Source: Rhodanobacteraceae bacterium
GTDB taxonomy: Bacteria; Pseudomonadota; Gammaproteobacteria; Xanthomonadales; Rhodanobacteraceae
Assembly (NCBI GenBank): GCA_025928585.1
Contig: JAICJG010000003.1
Location: forward strand, 1 to 59,865
Direction of reading: 5' to 3'
DNA: 59,865 nucleotides
Shown: positions 9,834 to 19,200 of the stretch, piece by piece
Numbering within the stretch: the first letter of the stretch is position 1
How the letters are laid out: each line of letters begins with the position of its first letter
Position numbers and translations under genes: made by a program
The notes under the pieces: generated by a model
Told to the model about the DNA's origin: nothing
The model's database searches: none
What the model saw: only the letters and a program-made list of their open reading frames with translations

Positions 9834-11072
9834 ATGCCGGCAGCCGGCCACCGCATCTTCCTGGTCGGCGGCGCGGTGCGCGACGACTTGCTGGGGCGCG
9901 CGCACGGCGACCGCGACTACGTGGTGGTGGGCGCGACGCCTGCGGACATGCAGGCGCTCGGCTTCAAGCCGGTCGGCAAGGATTTCCCGGTGTTCCTGCA
10001 TCCCGCCACGGGCGAGGAATACGCACTCGCGCGCACCGAACGCAAGACCGGTCCCGGCTACCACGGCTTCTCGTTCCACGCCGCGCCCGACGTCACCCTG
10101 GAGGAGGACCTCGCCCGCCGGGACCTCACCATCAACGCGATGGCGCGGGACGAATCGGACGCGCTTGTCGATCCGTACGGCGGTGAAAAAGACCTGCGTG
10201 CGAAGGTGCTGCGACATGTATCGCCGGCATTCGCCGAGGACCCCGTGCGCATCCTGCGGGTGGCGCGCTTCCTCGCACGCTACGCACCGCTCGGCTTCCG
10301 CATCGCGGAAGAAACCATCGCGCTGATGCGTGGCATGGTGGAGCAAGGCGAAGCCGCGCACCTGGTCGCGGAGCGGGTCTGGGCGGAAACCCGTCGGGCA
10401 CTCGCCGAACCCGAGCCCTCGGCGTTCCTGCGGGCGTTGCGGGAGTGCGGGGCGCTCGGCGTTCTGTTTCCCGAAATCGACGCGTTGTACGGCGTTCCGC
10501 AAAGCCCCGAGCATCATCCCGAAATCGATTGCGGCGCCCACCTCGAACTGGTGCTCGACGCGGCCGCGCGGCTCGCGCCTGGCGACGACCTCGCCGGCTT
10601 CTGCGCGCTTACCCACGACCTCGGCAAGGCGCTGACGCCGCAAGAGGAACTGCCCCGCCACATCGCCCACGAGCACCGCGGACTCGCGCCGCTCGCGGCG
10701 CTCTGCGAACGCCTGAAGGTGCCGGCCGAACACGCCCAGCTCGCGGCGCTGACCTGCCGCTTCCACCTCGACGCGCACCGTGCGCTGGAGCTGAAAGCCG
10801 CTACGGTGTTGAAGTTGCTGGAAGCATTCGACGCCTTCCGGCGCCCCGCGCGCCTGGATACGTTCCTCGTCGCCTGCGCCGCGGACAAGCGCGGACGGCT
10901 GCATCACGAAAACGATGCCTACCCGCAGGCCGGCTTCCTGTGCGCGGCGCGTGGCGCGGCGGGTGCCGTGACCGCACAAGCATTCGTCGAACAGGGGCTT
11001 GCCGGCCCCGCGATCGGCGAGGCCATGCGCCGCGCGCGCATCGGGGCGATCGCGGCGCTGCCGCGCGAATAA
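9834..11072 (+). CDS. cca: Multifunctional CCA tRNA nucleotidyltransferase with HD domain
   Basis: The 412-residue enzyme adds or repairs the 3'-CCA end of tRNAs using CTP and ATP. The N-terminal nucleotidyltransferase domain shows FLVGGAVRD and the metal-binding DRDYVVVG motif; [14 protein letters not shown] and [12 protein letters not shown] follow. The C-terminal half has an HD phosphohydrolase domain ([15 protein letters not shown]), as in gammaproteobacterial Cca proteins with phosphatase and phosphodiesterase activity. It lies 3 bp after the epimerase-like gene and probably belongs to the same transcript. Confidence 0.93.
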   Translation: MPAAGHRIFLVGGAVRDDLLGRAHGDRDYVVVGATPADMQALGFKPVGKDFPVFLHPATGEEYALARTERKTGPGYHGFSFHAAPDVTLEEDLARRDLTINAMARDESDALVDPYGGEKDLRAKVLRHVSPAFAEDPVRILRVARFLARYAPLGFRIAEETIALMRGMVEQGEAAHLVAERVWAETRRALAEPEPSAFLRALRECGALGVLFPEIDALYGVPQSPEHHPEIDCGAHLELVLDAAARLAPGDDLAGFCALTHDLGKALTPQEELPRHIAHEHRGLAPLAALCERLKVPAEHAQLAALTCRFHLDAHRALELKAATVLKLLEAFDAFRRPARLDTFLVACAADKRGRLHHENDAYPQAGFLCAARGAAGAVTAQAFVEQGLAGPAIGEAMRRARIGAIAALPRE

Positions 11073-11178
11073 TCCGTGGAGCGTGCTGGCGTCGGCGCGG
11101 GCCCGGCATCACGCAATCGCTTGCGCGCGGGACCCGGACGGCGTCTTCATGCGGGACGTCGCGGCGTGCCGAGTCGTG

Positions 11179-11394
11179 TCAGCCCACGACCAACCGCAAC
11201 CGCGCGACGCGCCGACGCTCCCGGTAGCGCTGGGCCTCCAGGTCTTCGAGGACCACGTCCCATGCGTCCGGCCCCAGCCACGATGGCCTCAGGCTTTCCA
11301 GTGCATCGAGCCCCTCCGGGTCACCAACGTGCCGCAGGCGCGCCAACTGCCCCAGCACGCGCTCGATTTGTGCAGCGTCGATACCGACATCCAT
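11179..11394 (-). CDS. Small hypothetical protein (71 aa)
   Basis: A 71-codon frame starts at an ATG preceded by a well-placed GGCGGAG ribosome site. The product is acidic in the middle and basic at the C-terminus (RYRERRRVARLRL), with heptad-like Leu spacing suggesting helices. No family was recognised. It lies alone between cca and a glutathione S-transferase remnant. Its codon choice looks like that of neighbouring genes, which is the main support for calling it real. Confidence 0.5.
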   Translation of the reverse strand: MDVGIDAAQIERVLGQLARLRHVGDPEGLDALESLRPSWLGPDAWDVVLEDLEAQRYRERRRVARLRLVVG

Positions 11395-11589
11395 CGCAGT
11401 CTCCGCCCTGCTGCTCGTGAGTCACCACGGAAAATACGATGCAACAGTCGTGCCAGCGCCCCGTTTTGGGCGCCGGTAACGCCGCCGTGCGGGCGGCCAA
11501 GGGGCCGAAACCGGCAAAGGATCCGTGCTGCTGCCGGCGCGAGGTCCCGCGGCGCGGCGCGCGATGGGGCGGGCGCCCCGGCCGGACCC

Positions 11590-11830
11590 TCAGCGGGCCA
11601 CCCGCTGGCCGGCGAAGACCGCCCATTGAGCCTCGAACGCACGCTGGAACGCGGGCCGCGCCTTGCCACGGGCGACATAGGCCGAGAGCTTCGGATACTC
11701 GTCCAGCATCCCCGATGTTTCCAACCTTCGCAGCACCTCGACCATCAGGAGATCGCCGGCGCTGAACCCGCCCTCCAGCCATTCGGCATCGCCGAGCCGG
11801 GCAGACGGCGCTCGCAGGGAAGGCCAACGG
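11590..11830 (-). pseudogene. Truncated glutathione S-transferase, C-terminal fragment
   Basis: The frame up to the stop at 11590 encodes only the last part of a GST C-terminal domain: LGDAEWLEGGFSAGDLLMV, then VLRRLETSG, LDEYPKLSAYVARGKARPAF and a short tail. These are recognisable GST helices. The thioredoxin-like N-terminal domain and the first half of the helical domain (roughly two thirds of a normal GST) are missing. The similarity ends about 70 bp from the signalling genes that begin at 11900. I infer that insertion or rearrangement bringing in those genes truncated this one. Confidence 0.65.
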
Positions 11831-11899
11831 ATGGATCGAGCTCTGGGTCTCGGGCAACCGTCCACCGCCTACCCCGAGACTACCTGCAGTCGGCATCCT

Positions 11900-13084
11900 T
11901 CAACCTTCCCCCAGCTTCACCGCTGGACCCAGCAGCCGACGGATACTCGCCAGCAACCGTGTCCGACTGAACGGTTTGGCCATGAAGTCCTCCGCGCCCA
12001 CGTGCAGGCTCTCGGCCACCACCGATTTCGTGCTGTTTCCCGTGATGAAAATTACCGGGGTCCGACTGAGCGCAGGCACGGCCCTGATGCGGCGGATCAC
12101 CTCGACGCCACTGATGTCGGGCAGCGCGACATCCATCAGGACGAGGTCGGGACGATGGCTCCGCAACTTGGCCAGTGCGTCGTTTCCGGTCAGGGTAAAC
12201 GCCAGCTTGAGCGGCAGGTCAGCGAGCATCCGACGCAGAAGCTGGTGCTGGAAGTGGTCATCGTCGACCACCAGCAGCAGCGGCTCCACCTCCCGCGCCG
12301 ACTCGGCCAGGGTGCGGACCGGTTCGAAGCGTGGCGCGACTTCTTCCTTGAGCGATGCGAACCATTGGCGAACGGGTTCGAGCGAATCCTGGACGTTCTG
12401 TAGTGGCACGCGGATCCCCTCGCCCCCAAGACGCTCCAACCCCCTGGTCAATCCTGCCCGGCGCGCTTCGGTGAGGCCCGCTCCAGCCAATATCTCCCGC
12501 GAAAGCCCGTCCACCACTGCATGCAGGTCGGATTCCGCCCTTGAGATGCTTTGGCTCACCGCCTCCACCCGTTGGCTTGCCGCCGCCGATTGCTCCTGCA
12601 GCAGTCCTTCCAGTTCGAGAATACGGTGCGCCTGCCTTGCCAGCTCCAGCCGGCTGGGCCCTTGGGCGACGGCAGCTGCCACTGCCCGCGCCGCGAGCAG
12701 GACGGACATTCCCAACCGGCAGGGATCGTAAGTGACGGGCCAGAATTCGACGTAGTCGTCGAAATGCTGCTTGAGGCAAAGTTCGTAGGCCCGCCTGCAG
12801 GCGCTGCGATCACAAAGCACGACGGTCCGGTGCGCGACCGTGTGGATCTTTGTGCTCAACCGGTAGAGGCCAAGGTAGAACTGTTCGGCGTGCGCAAGCT
12901 CCGGGAACGCAAGGACCAGTACCTGCGGGCTATGGCTTTCGAAATCATCCACCGCCTTTGCCGGATCGAACGTGACGCGTATGCCGTCGAAGTCCCTGCG
13001 CAGGAGGTCGGCCACCATTTCGGCGTTTCCGGCATCGGTGGAAGCCACCAGGATCCTGGCATCGACGGTTGCGGGGTACTTCAT
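11900..13084 (-). CDS. Response-regulator protein with N-terminal receiver-like domain
   Basis: The 394-residue protein starts MKYPATVDA. The C-terminal domain (about residues 268-390) is a canonical receiver: LLLVVDDDH supplies the acid pocket, LMDVALPD the phosphoacceptor Asp, ITGN the switch Thr and KPFS the conserved Lys. The N-terminal 120 residues (ARILVAST, VLVLAF) look like a receiver without a clear phosphorylation site. A helical linker lies between. No DNA-binding or enzymatic output domain is seen, so it probably acts by phosphorylation-dependent protein contact, like VieB or CheY-type proteins. It sits 29 bp downstream of the receiver-EAL gene. Confidence 0.85.
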   Translation of the reverse strand: MKYPATVDARILVASTDAGNAEMVADLLRRDFDGIRVTFDPAKAVDDFESHSPQVLVLAFPELAHAEQFYLGLYRLSTKIHTVAHRTVVLCDRSACRRAYELCLKQHFDDYVEFWPVTYDPCRLGMSVLLAARAVAAAVAQGPSRLELARQAHRILELEGLLQEQSAAASQRVEAVSQSISRAESDLHAVVDGLSREILAGAGLTEARRAGLTRGLERLGGEGIRVPLQNVQDSLEPVRQWFASLKEEVAPRFEPVRTLAESAREVEPLLLVVDDDHFQHQLLRRMLADLPLKLAFTLTGNDALAKLRSHRPDLVLMDVALPDISGVEVIRRIRAVPALSRTPVIFITGNSTKSVVAESLHVGAEDFMAKPFSRTRLLASIRRLLGPAVKLGEG

Positions 13085-13113
13085 CAACTGAAAATCAATC
13101 GACGCATCAAAGA

Positions 13114-14376
13114 CTAGTGGGGGCGGCGGTGGAGCTTGCCTGCCTCGGCCGCAAGATCCTGCCGGTGCCCTGCCCAATGCTCCAGCCAGCTTGCGAATTC
13201 GTCGCCCGGCATGGGTTTGGCAATGTAATAGCCTTGGGCAAGATCACACCCGGCCTGACGCAGGACATGCCAATCCACCCGGTTCTCCACGCCCTCGCCA
13301 ACGGTCTTCATGCCGAACTTGCGGGCCAATCCAATGCTTGCTTTCAGAATCGCATGACGAGACGGATCCGCGCCGGCGGAATGCACGAAACCGCGGTCGA
13401 TCTTGAGTTCGTCGAACGGCAAGTCGCGCAGTTGCGCCAGGTTCGAGTAACCGATGCCGAAGTCATCGATCGACAATCGGACTCCTTTCAACTTGAGCCG
13501 CGCGAGTATGTCCAACTGCGACCGCGGATCGGTCATGATCTGCGCCTCGGTGACTTCCAGTATCAGGCTGCTCAGCGGCAAACCGATGTCGCCGGCCAGC
13601 CGCGCCAATCGGTCGGGAAAGTCCAGAGAGCCAAGATTGCTCATCGATATGTTGACCGCCACGTCCAACTGCCGTCCCAGATCCATCCAGCAGCGCGACT
13701 GCCGTAAAGCATTCCGGATCACGCAATCGGCAAGCTCGTCCATCAGGCCGAACTCCTCGGCTACCGGGATGAACCATTCCGGCATGACCAGGCCGAATTC
13801 ACGGTGCTGCCAACGCACGAGAACTTCGACGCCGACGACTTCGCCGGTGGCCATGCGTACCTTGGGTTGATAGTGGGTGACCAGCTCGTGTTCGCGAATG
13901 GCGCGTCGAAGATCCTCAGGCGCCACTTCTGGCCCAGGTTCTTCAGGCTCGCCTTCGGCTTCGGGGAGGGTCCTTTGCAGCGCGCGCCGCAGATGCGCCT
14001 GCATCACCGGCTTGCGCAACGCGCCCAGCACCCGGAGTTTGTGGGCCTTGGCCATGCGCTCGGCGGCACGCAGGATGCGGCTATCCTCGCCACTTACCAG
14101 CAATATGCCGCCTCGATACTCCAGCCGCGCCAGGTTGCGGACAAATTCGACGCCATCCATGCCCGGCATCTGAAGATCGCAAACGATCAAACCGACCCGC
14201 CGCTGTCCCTTCTCCAGCAAGGCGATCGCGGCCTGCGCCCGGTCGAACGAAATCAGCTGTGGGCAGTCGCATCCTTCCGGTCGGGCGCCTTGGAGCTGGA
14301 CCGAGAGCACTTTCAGGGCGAAAGGATCATCGTCGATGACCACGACAGCCGCCGGACCCGAGTCATTCGCGCTCAT
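13114..14376 (-). CDS. Receiver-EAL cyclic di-GMP phosphodiesterase
   Basis: The 420-residue protein has an N-terminal receiver domain (VVVIDDDP, phosphoacceptor in LIVCDLQMPGMDG, Lys in ALRKP) and a C-terminal EAL domain that hydrolyses cyclic di-GMP. The signature reads EVL instead of EAL, a variant found in active enzymes. The other catalytic residues appear in place: NIS, LEVTE, the paired Asp of SIDDFGIGYSN, the Lys of LKIDRGFV, GEGVEN and QGYYIAKP. The architecture equals RocR of Pseudomonas and VieA without its HTH. The likely phosphodonor is the hybrid kinase at 16256. The ATG beginning MSANDSG was chosen because the receiver starts directly after it. Confidence 0.9.
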   Translation of the reverse strand: MSANDSGPAAVVVIDDDPFALKVLSVQLQGARPEGCDCPQLISFDRAQAAIALLEKGQRRVGLIVCDLQMPGMDGVEFVRNLARLEYRGGILLVSGEDSRILRAAERMAKAHKLRVLGALRKPVMQAHLRRALQRTLPEAEGEPEEPGPEVAPEDLRRAIREHELVTHYQPKVRMATGEVVGVEVLVRWQHREFGLVMPEWFIPVAEEFGLMDELADCVIRNALRQSRCWMDLGRQLDVAVNISMSNLGSLDFPDRLARLAGDIGLPLSSLILEVTEAQIMTDPRSQLDILARLKLKGVRLSIDDFGIGYSNLAQLRDLPFDELKIDRGFVHSAGADPSRHAILKASIGLARKFGMKTVGEGVENRVDWHVLRQAGCDLAQGYYIAKPMPGDEFASWLEHWAGHRQDLAAEAGKLHRRPH

Positions 14377-14478
14377 GTATCCAGTCCTCCCATCTGTCCC
14401 TGCCAGAGAATTACCGACATTCCCTCGCGGCGAGCAGGCCGTGTGCACGGTTCACGAACCAGTGGCGGCCGCAACGAA

Positions 14479-15516
14479 TCAATGCAGCGACCGAACGGCC
14501 ACGCGTTGCGCGGAATGCTGTTCCGCATGATAAGAGGGCGAGCGATGCGTCACCTTCCGGTTGCCGCTTATTGCCCCGGTGCTGACGAGAATCGCCTTTT
14601 CGGCCTCCCGCACGCATTCGCCAAGGGTACGGCTGGCGCCCCGCCAGCTGTAGCCGAAGCTCGCGGAAATACCGGCTTCCGCCAACGCGTTCGCTACGCG
14701 CGAACAAACAACGCCTACCTCGGAAGGCGCAAGCCCCGGAAGCAGCAACGCAAAAACTTGCGTTCCGAGGCGGCCCAAGGCGTCGTTCGCACGTATGACA
14801 CGCCTGATGGCTTCGATGCCCTGCAAGGCGAGCTGATCGCCCGCAGCCCGCGCGCCAGCGTCGTCGAGCGTTCCGAGGGTATCGAGATCGAATATGATGA
14901 TGCCCGCCACGCTCTGGTTGATCCTGCAACGTGTTTCCTCCCGGCGCAGTAGAAAACGCCAGCCCTGAAGGTTGAAGGCACCGGTCAGGTCGTCCGTCAT
15001 GGCCGCCGCCTCGGCGTGCTCGGCTCTGCGAGTCGCCTCGGTAGTGGCCACCTCATGGTCCCACATGGCGGAGAGCATGGCTGCCGCATCCCGCACCACC
15101 GCTACCTTGCGCGCAAGCCTTGGAACATGCGGTTCCACATCCAAACCGACGAGGTACCCACGGCCACGCGCGAGCGACAGCGGGACGGCCAGATAAGCGC
15201 CGATGGAAATCTCGTTCAGCGTCTGCGCCCCTGCTGCCTCGGGAAGGGAGGCAACGTCCGGCATCACTTGCGGAACCGCTCCGGCCATGATCCGTGACAG
15301 GAGCAATGTTTTCCATTCGAAGGACAGGCCCGAGACTTGCCCAAACAGTGGATCCTGACAGGCGACGATGACGCCATTTGCGCCTGCCTGGCGAATGAGA
15401 ATCCAGGTAGGGAGGCCCATCTTTTCACTGAGCTTGGAAAAAATCACTTGCGCAGCAGGAAGGAACCCCTTGAACCCTCGCATGAAGGTGGGCGCCGTCG
15501 GATGATTGTGTGACAT
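14479..15516 (-). CDS. GAF-like sensor with degenerate GGDEF domain
   Basis: The 345-residue protein has an N-terminal GAF-like sensory region (about residues 15-165) and a C-terminal diguanylate-cyclase fold beginning at MTDDLTGAFN. The active-site loop that should read GGDEF reads LGTQVF, and the upstream strand is IIIFDLDTLGTLDD. The catalytic and metal residues are therefore lost, and it should not make cyclic di-GMP. It may bind a ligand, GTP or a partner protein. It lies upstream of the receiver-EAL gene on the same strand (102 bp) and is divergent from the hybrid kinase. Confidence 0.82.
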   Translation of the reverse strand: MSHNHPTAPTFMRGFKGFLPAAQVIFSKLSEKMGLPTWILIRQAGANGVIVACQDPLFGQVSGLSFEWKTLLLSRIMAGAVPQVMPDVASLPEAAGAQTLNEISIGAYLAVPLSLARGRGYLVGLDVEPHVPRLARKVAVVRDAAAMLSAMWDHEVATTEATRRAEHAEAAAMTDDLTGAFNLQGWRFLLRREETRCRINQSVAGIIIFDLDTLGTLDDAGARAAGDQLALQGIEAIRRVIRANDALGRLGTQVFALLLPGLAPSEVGVVCSRVANALAEAGISASFGYSWRGASRTLGECVREAEKAILVSTGAISGNRKVTHRSPSYHAEQHSAQRVAVRSLH

Positions 15517-16255
15517 TCTGTTCTCTGATTCGCGTCAAATGTCCGCAAGGAAACCGATTCGGACTCACTGCACGCTCGGCGAGCAGCATCCCGGACCACG
15601 CGACCGGCTCTGCGCCGGTCACCTATGCGAAGCAAAGAGGATGCCACGTGCAGCTCTCGTGACGATCCTTGACAATCCTGCGGCCATAACGCGAACGACG
15701 TCCCGGTTTGGAAGGAACCGGCTGCCTCGCGGTTGGATCCACACGGATGGAAGCGGGCTGCACCGTCTTGGCGCTCAAATTGCATGTCGATCCCACGCCT
15801 CGCGTCTCGCCCGATGGGCGCGGCGCGGGCCGCCCGAATCGGGGTGGGCGAGGCATCCCGGCGATGGATCAAATGGACGTGGGGACAATCCCGGAAAGAG
15901 CGCAACAGGCTCCGCTCTCCTGCTGGGGCTTCGTCTCGACGCGCTGCGGCAGGTGTTGCCGCCGAACGCCCTCTGACGAATGGCATGTGGGGCGGCGCTC
16001 ACTGCGTCGGGATGAGCGCGCGGAGTTCCCGCGTTGGTCACATACCAGGAAAGGATTGATACGGATCCGCGAGCCGCAGCGACTTCCGCGAGCCTGCACC
16101 CGAGGAGGTTCGCCGCGACCACGGCTCGGAATGGAGCGCGTCCGTCCTCCATGGCATGCACGGCGCCCCGTCCTTCCTGGATGCGGCCCGCCACGTTCCA
16201 CGTCCAATAGCCGCCACATTGATGCATCTATCCAGACGACAACCGCTGAAGAGCG
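15517..16255 (+). other. 739-bp divergent intergenic region
   Basis: This region separates the GAF/GGDEF gene (minus) from the hybrid kinase (plus). Open frames exist on both strands but none has family similarity, a convincing ribosome site or a stable frame. I see no gene. It should hold both divergent promoters; GAAGAG just before 16256 is the probable ribosome site of the kinase. No confident promoter boxes were identified. Its length is unusual for this compact genome and may include decayed sequence brought in with the signalling block. Confidence 0.5.
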
Positions 16256-19200
16256 ATGAATGACATCCTGAAGAGATCCGCGGACGCCATCGAAATCCTT
16301 GTAGCCGAGGACCGTGGCGCGCAGGCCTTGGATCTGCAGTTTTTGCTGGAGAGCCATGGCTATGGCGTAGTGCTCTGCGAAAACGGAAGGCGGGCGCTGG
16401 AATCCGCGCGGCAGCGCAAACCGACGCTGGTCATCAGCGCCATCGTCATGCCGGAGATGAACGGTTACGACCTTTGCCGTGCGCTGAAGGATGACCTGGA
16501 GCTAGCCGATGTCCCCGTGCTGCTGGTCACGACGATGTCGGATTCCGGCGAGGTCCTGCGTGCGATCCACGCCGGCGCGGACAGCTTCATCCCCAAACCC
16601 TGCGACGGCCGTTTCCTGATCGACCGGATCCAGTTCTTCCTGCCGAGCCGGCGTGCGCCGAAGATCGAGCACAGCCGCACGGAAGCGGAAATCAGCGCTG
16701 ATGACGAAGGTCATCTCATCGACTCCGAGCACCAGAAGATCCTCAGCCTGCTGGCGTCAACCTACGATGCGGCGGTGCAATGCCATCAGGGGTTGCGCAA
16801 GTCCCAGCAGGAACTTCGGGAGGCCAATACCGCCTTGCGCGAGGCGAACGCACGTCTCCGGGAACAGGACAGGCAGCGCGCAGAGGCGGAAGCGGAGGTT
16901 CGCCGCCTGTCAAGTGAACCGCTCCAGGCAACGGACGCGAAACTGCAGCGGAGTGAACAGAGCTACCGGTTGCTGCTGGACATGCTCCCGTCAGCCATCT
17001 ACACCTCCGCATCGGATGGTGAAGTTCTGGAGTACAACCCCGCCGCAGAAGCACTGTGGGGGAAGACGCCCGCAAAGGGCGTCAAGTCCCAGGACCTTTA
17101 TGAGGGCTATCGGATCCGGCGCCAGCCCGGGGAGGGCTGGCTAGCGATCGACCGGCATCCGTCAGCAGCCGTGCTGCAAGCCGGCGCGTCCGCCCGAAAC
17201 GAAACCCTGGAGCTGCAGAGGCCGAATGGGACGTGCGTCGAGGTGCTGGTCAACACCGTATCGCTGACGGGCACCGATGGCAGTCCGGCCGGCTCGATTC
17301 ACTGCCTGCTCGATGTTACCGAGCGCTCGGCGGCGCGACGCGAACTGGAGGAAAGCCGGTGCCTGGCCCAAGCCACATTCGACGCGCTCCCCCTCCACCT
17401 GTGCGTGGTCGACGGCAACGGCGTCATCCTCGCCGTGAACAAAGCATGGCGCGACTTCGGCCAACGACACCCCAAGGCAATCGAAGCGGCAAACGAGGGC
17501 GCCGGATACCTGGCCGCGCGGGCAATCGGGCTCGCCTCGACCGGGGACCGCGACGATGCATTCATCGAAGGCATGTATGCGGTCCTGGAGGGCAGGCAAT
17601 CGCAAACGGTCATGGAATACCAGACGCTCCTCGACGGGGAGACACGCTGGTACGTCGCCCATGTGTCGCGGTTCGGGGTGGACGGCATGGTCCGATTCGT
17701 GATCGCGCACGAGGACATCACGGCCCGAAGGCTGGCCGAAAACAAAGCCAACGAACAAGCGGCCATGCTCGGGATTGCGGGCCAGATGGCACGCCTCGGC
17801 GGCTGGACCTATCGTGTTGACGACGGCGTGCTGAACTGGTCTGCCGAAGTCACAGCCATCCTCGGTTTGCCGGCGGATGCCGCCAGCCCGAGCTTGGAAC
17901 AGGCGCTTGCTTGTTGCCCCCCACCCTGGCGCGAACGGATCGAGGAACGCTTTCGGGCCTGCGTGAAGCAAGGGGAAGCCTTCGACGAAGAGCTGCAGAT
18001 CTTGTCCGCCGAAGGCCATCCCGTCTGGATCCGGACGATCGCTGCCGCAGAACGTGAGGCTGACGGCCGGATCGTGCGCGTGAACGGCGCGTTCATGGAC
18101 GTAACCGGCCGAAAACTGGCGGAAGAGCAGGCAGCGGAGACCAATGCCCGTCTGGCCCAGACCCTTGAAAGCATGACCGACGCCTTCTTGACGCTGGACG
18201 GCAATTGGCGATTCACATTCCTCAACAAGAAGGCGGAATACATCCTCCAGCGCCCGCGCGACGAATTGCTGGGGAAAAAACTGTCGGATGAGTTTCCCTC
18301 CATCACGGGTACCAAGTTCGAACAGGAGTACCGCCGCGCACTTGGCAGCAATCGTCCGGCGGCATTTGAAGAGTTCTACGAACCGTTGCAGTGCTGGCTG
18401 GAAGTGAACGCCTACCCGTCCGAACACGGATTGGGTATCTACTTCCGCGATGTCACGGATCGCCACGTCGCCGCTCGCGCGCTCCAGGACAGTGAGCAGC
18501 GCCTCAGGCTCGCCATCACGGCAGGAGGTCTCGGCACATGGCGCCTGGACGACGTGAGCCGGGAGATCGAATGTTCAACGCACTGCAAGGCCATGCTCGG
18601 CCTCCCCCCCGATGCGAGCGTCGATTACCCGACCATTCGCACGCTGATCCATCCCGAAGACAGGCCGGCAATCAACGCATGCCTGGAAAGCGCCCGCGAG
18701 GAACACCGGGAGTTTGTCTTCGACAATCGGGTGGTCTGGCCTGACGGCTCGGTGCACTGGATCGCGGTCATGGGACGTACCTTCGGCGACGCCGACGGCG
18801 AGCGCGGAATGGAAGGTGTCTGCTTCGATATCACCCAGCGCAAGGAGAACGAACAGCAGCTACGCGACTTGAACGAAAACCTCGAACGCTGGGTCGAGCA
18901 GCGAACCAAGGAACTGGACGACGCGAAACGCAACGCCGAAGCGGCCAACCAGGCCAAATCGGCATTTCTTGCGCAGATGAGCCATGAGATCCGGACGCCC
19001 ATGAACGGCATTGTCGGCATGATCGAGGTGCTGTCGCATGGCAGCCTTACCAAAAATCAAATGGATGCCGTCAGGACGATACGGGAATCAGCATTCACCT
19101 TGTTGGACCTGATCGACGACATCCTGGACTTTTCGAAAATCGAAGCGGGTCGCCTCGAACTGGAGCGGGTATCCGTAGACCCGCTGGATCTCGCGGAAGG

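Noticed and set aside
15444-16227. Several open frames on both strands between the GAF/GGDEF gene and the hybrid kinase
   Set aside because: Compositions are Arg/Ala/Pro noise, no ribosome sites or domains, and no frame is clearly preferred.
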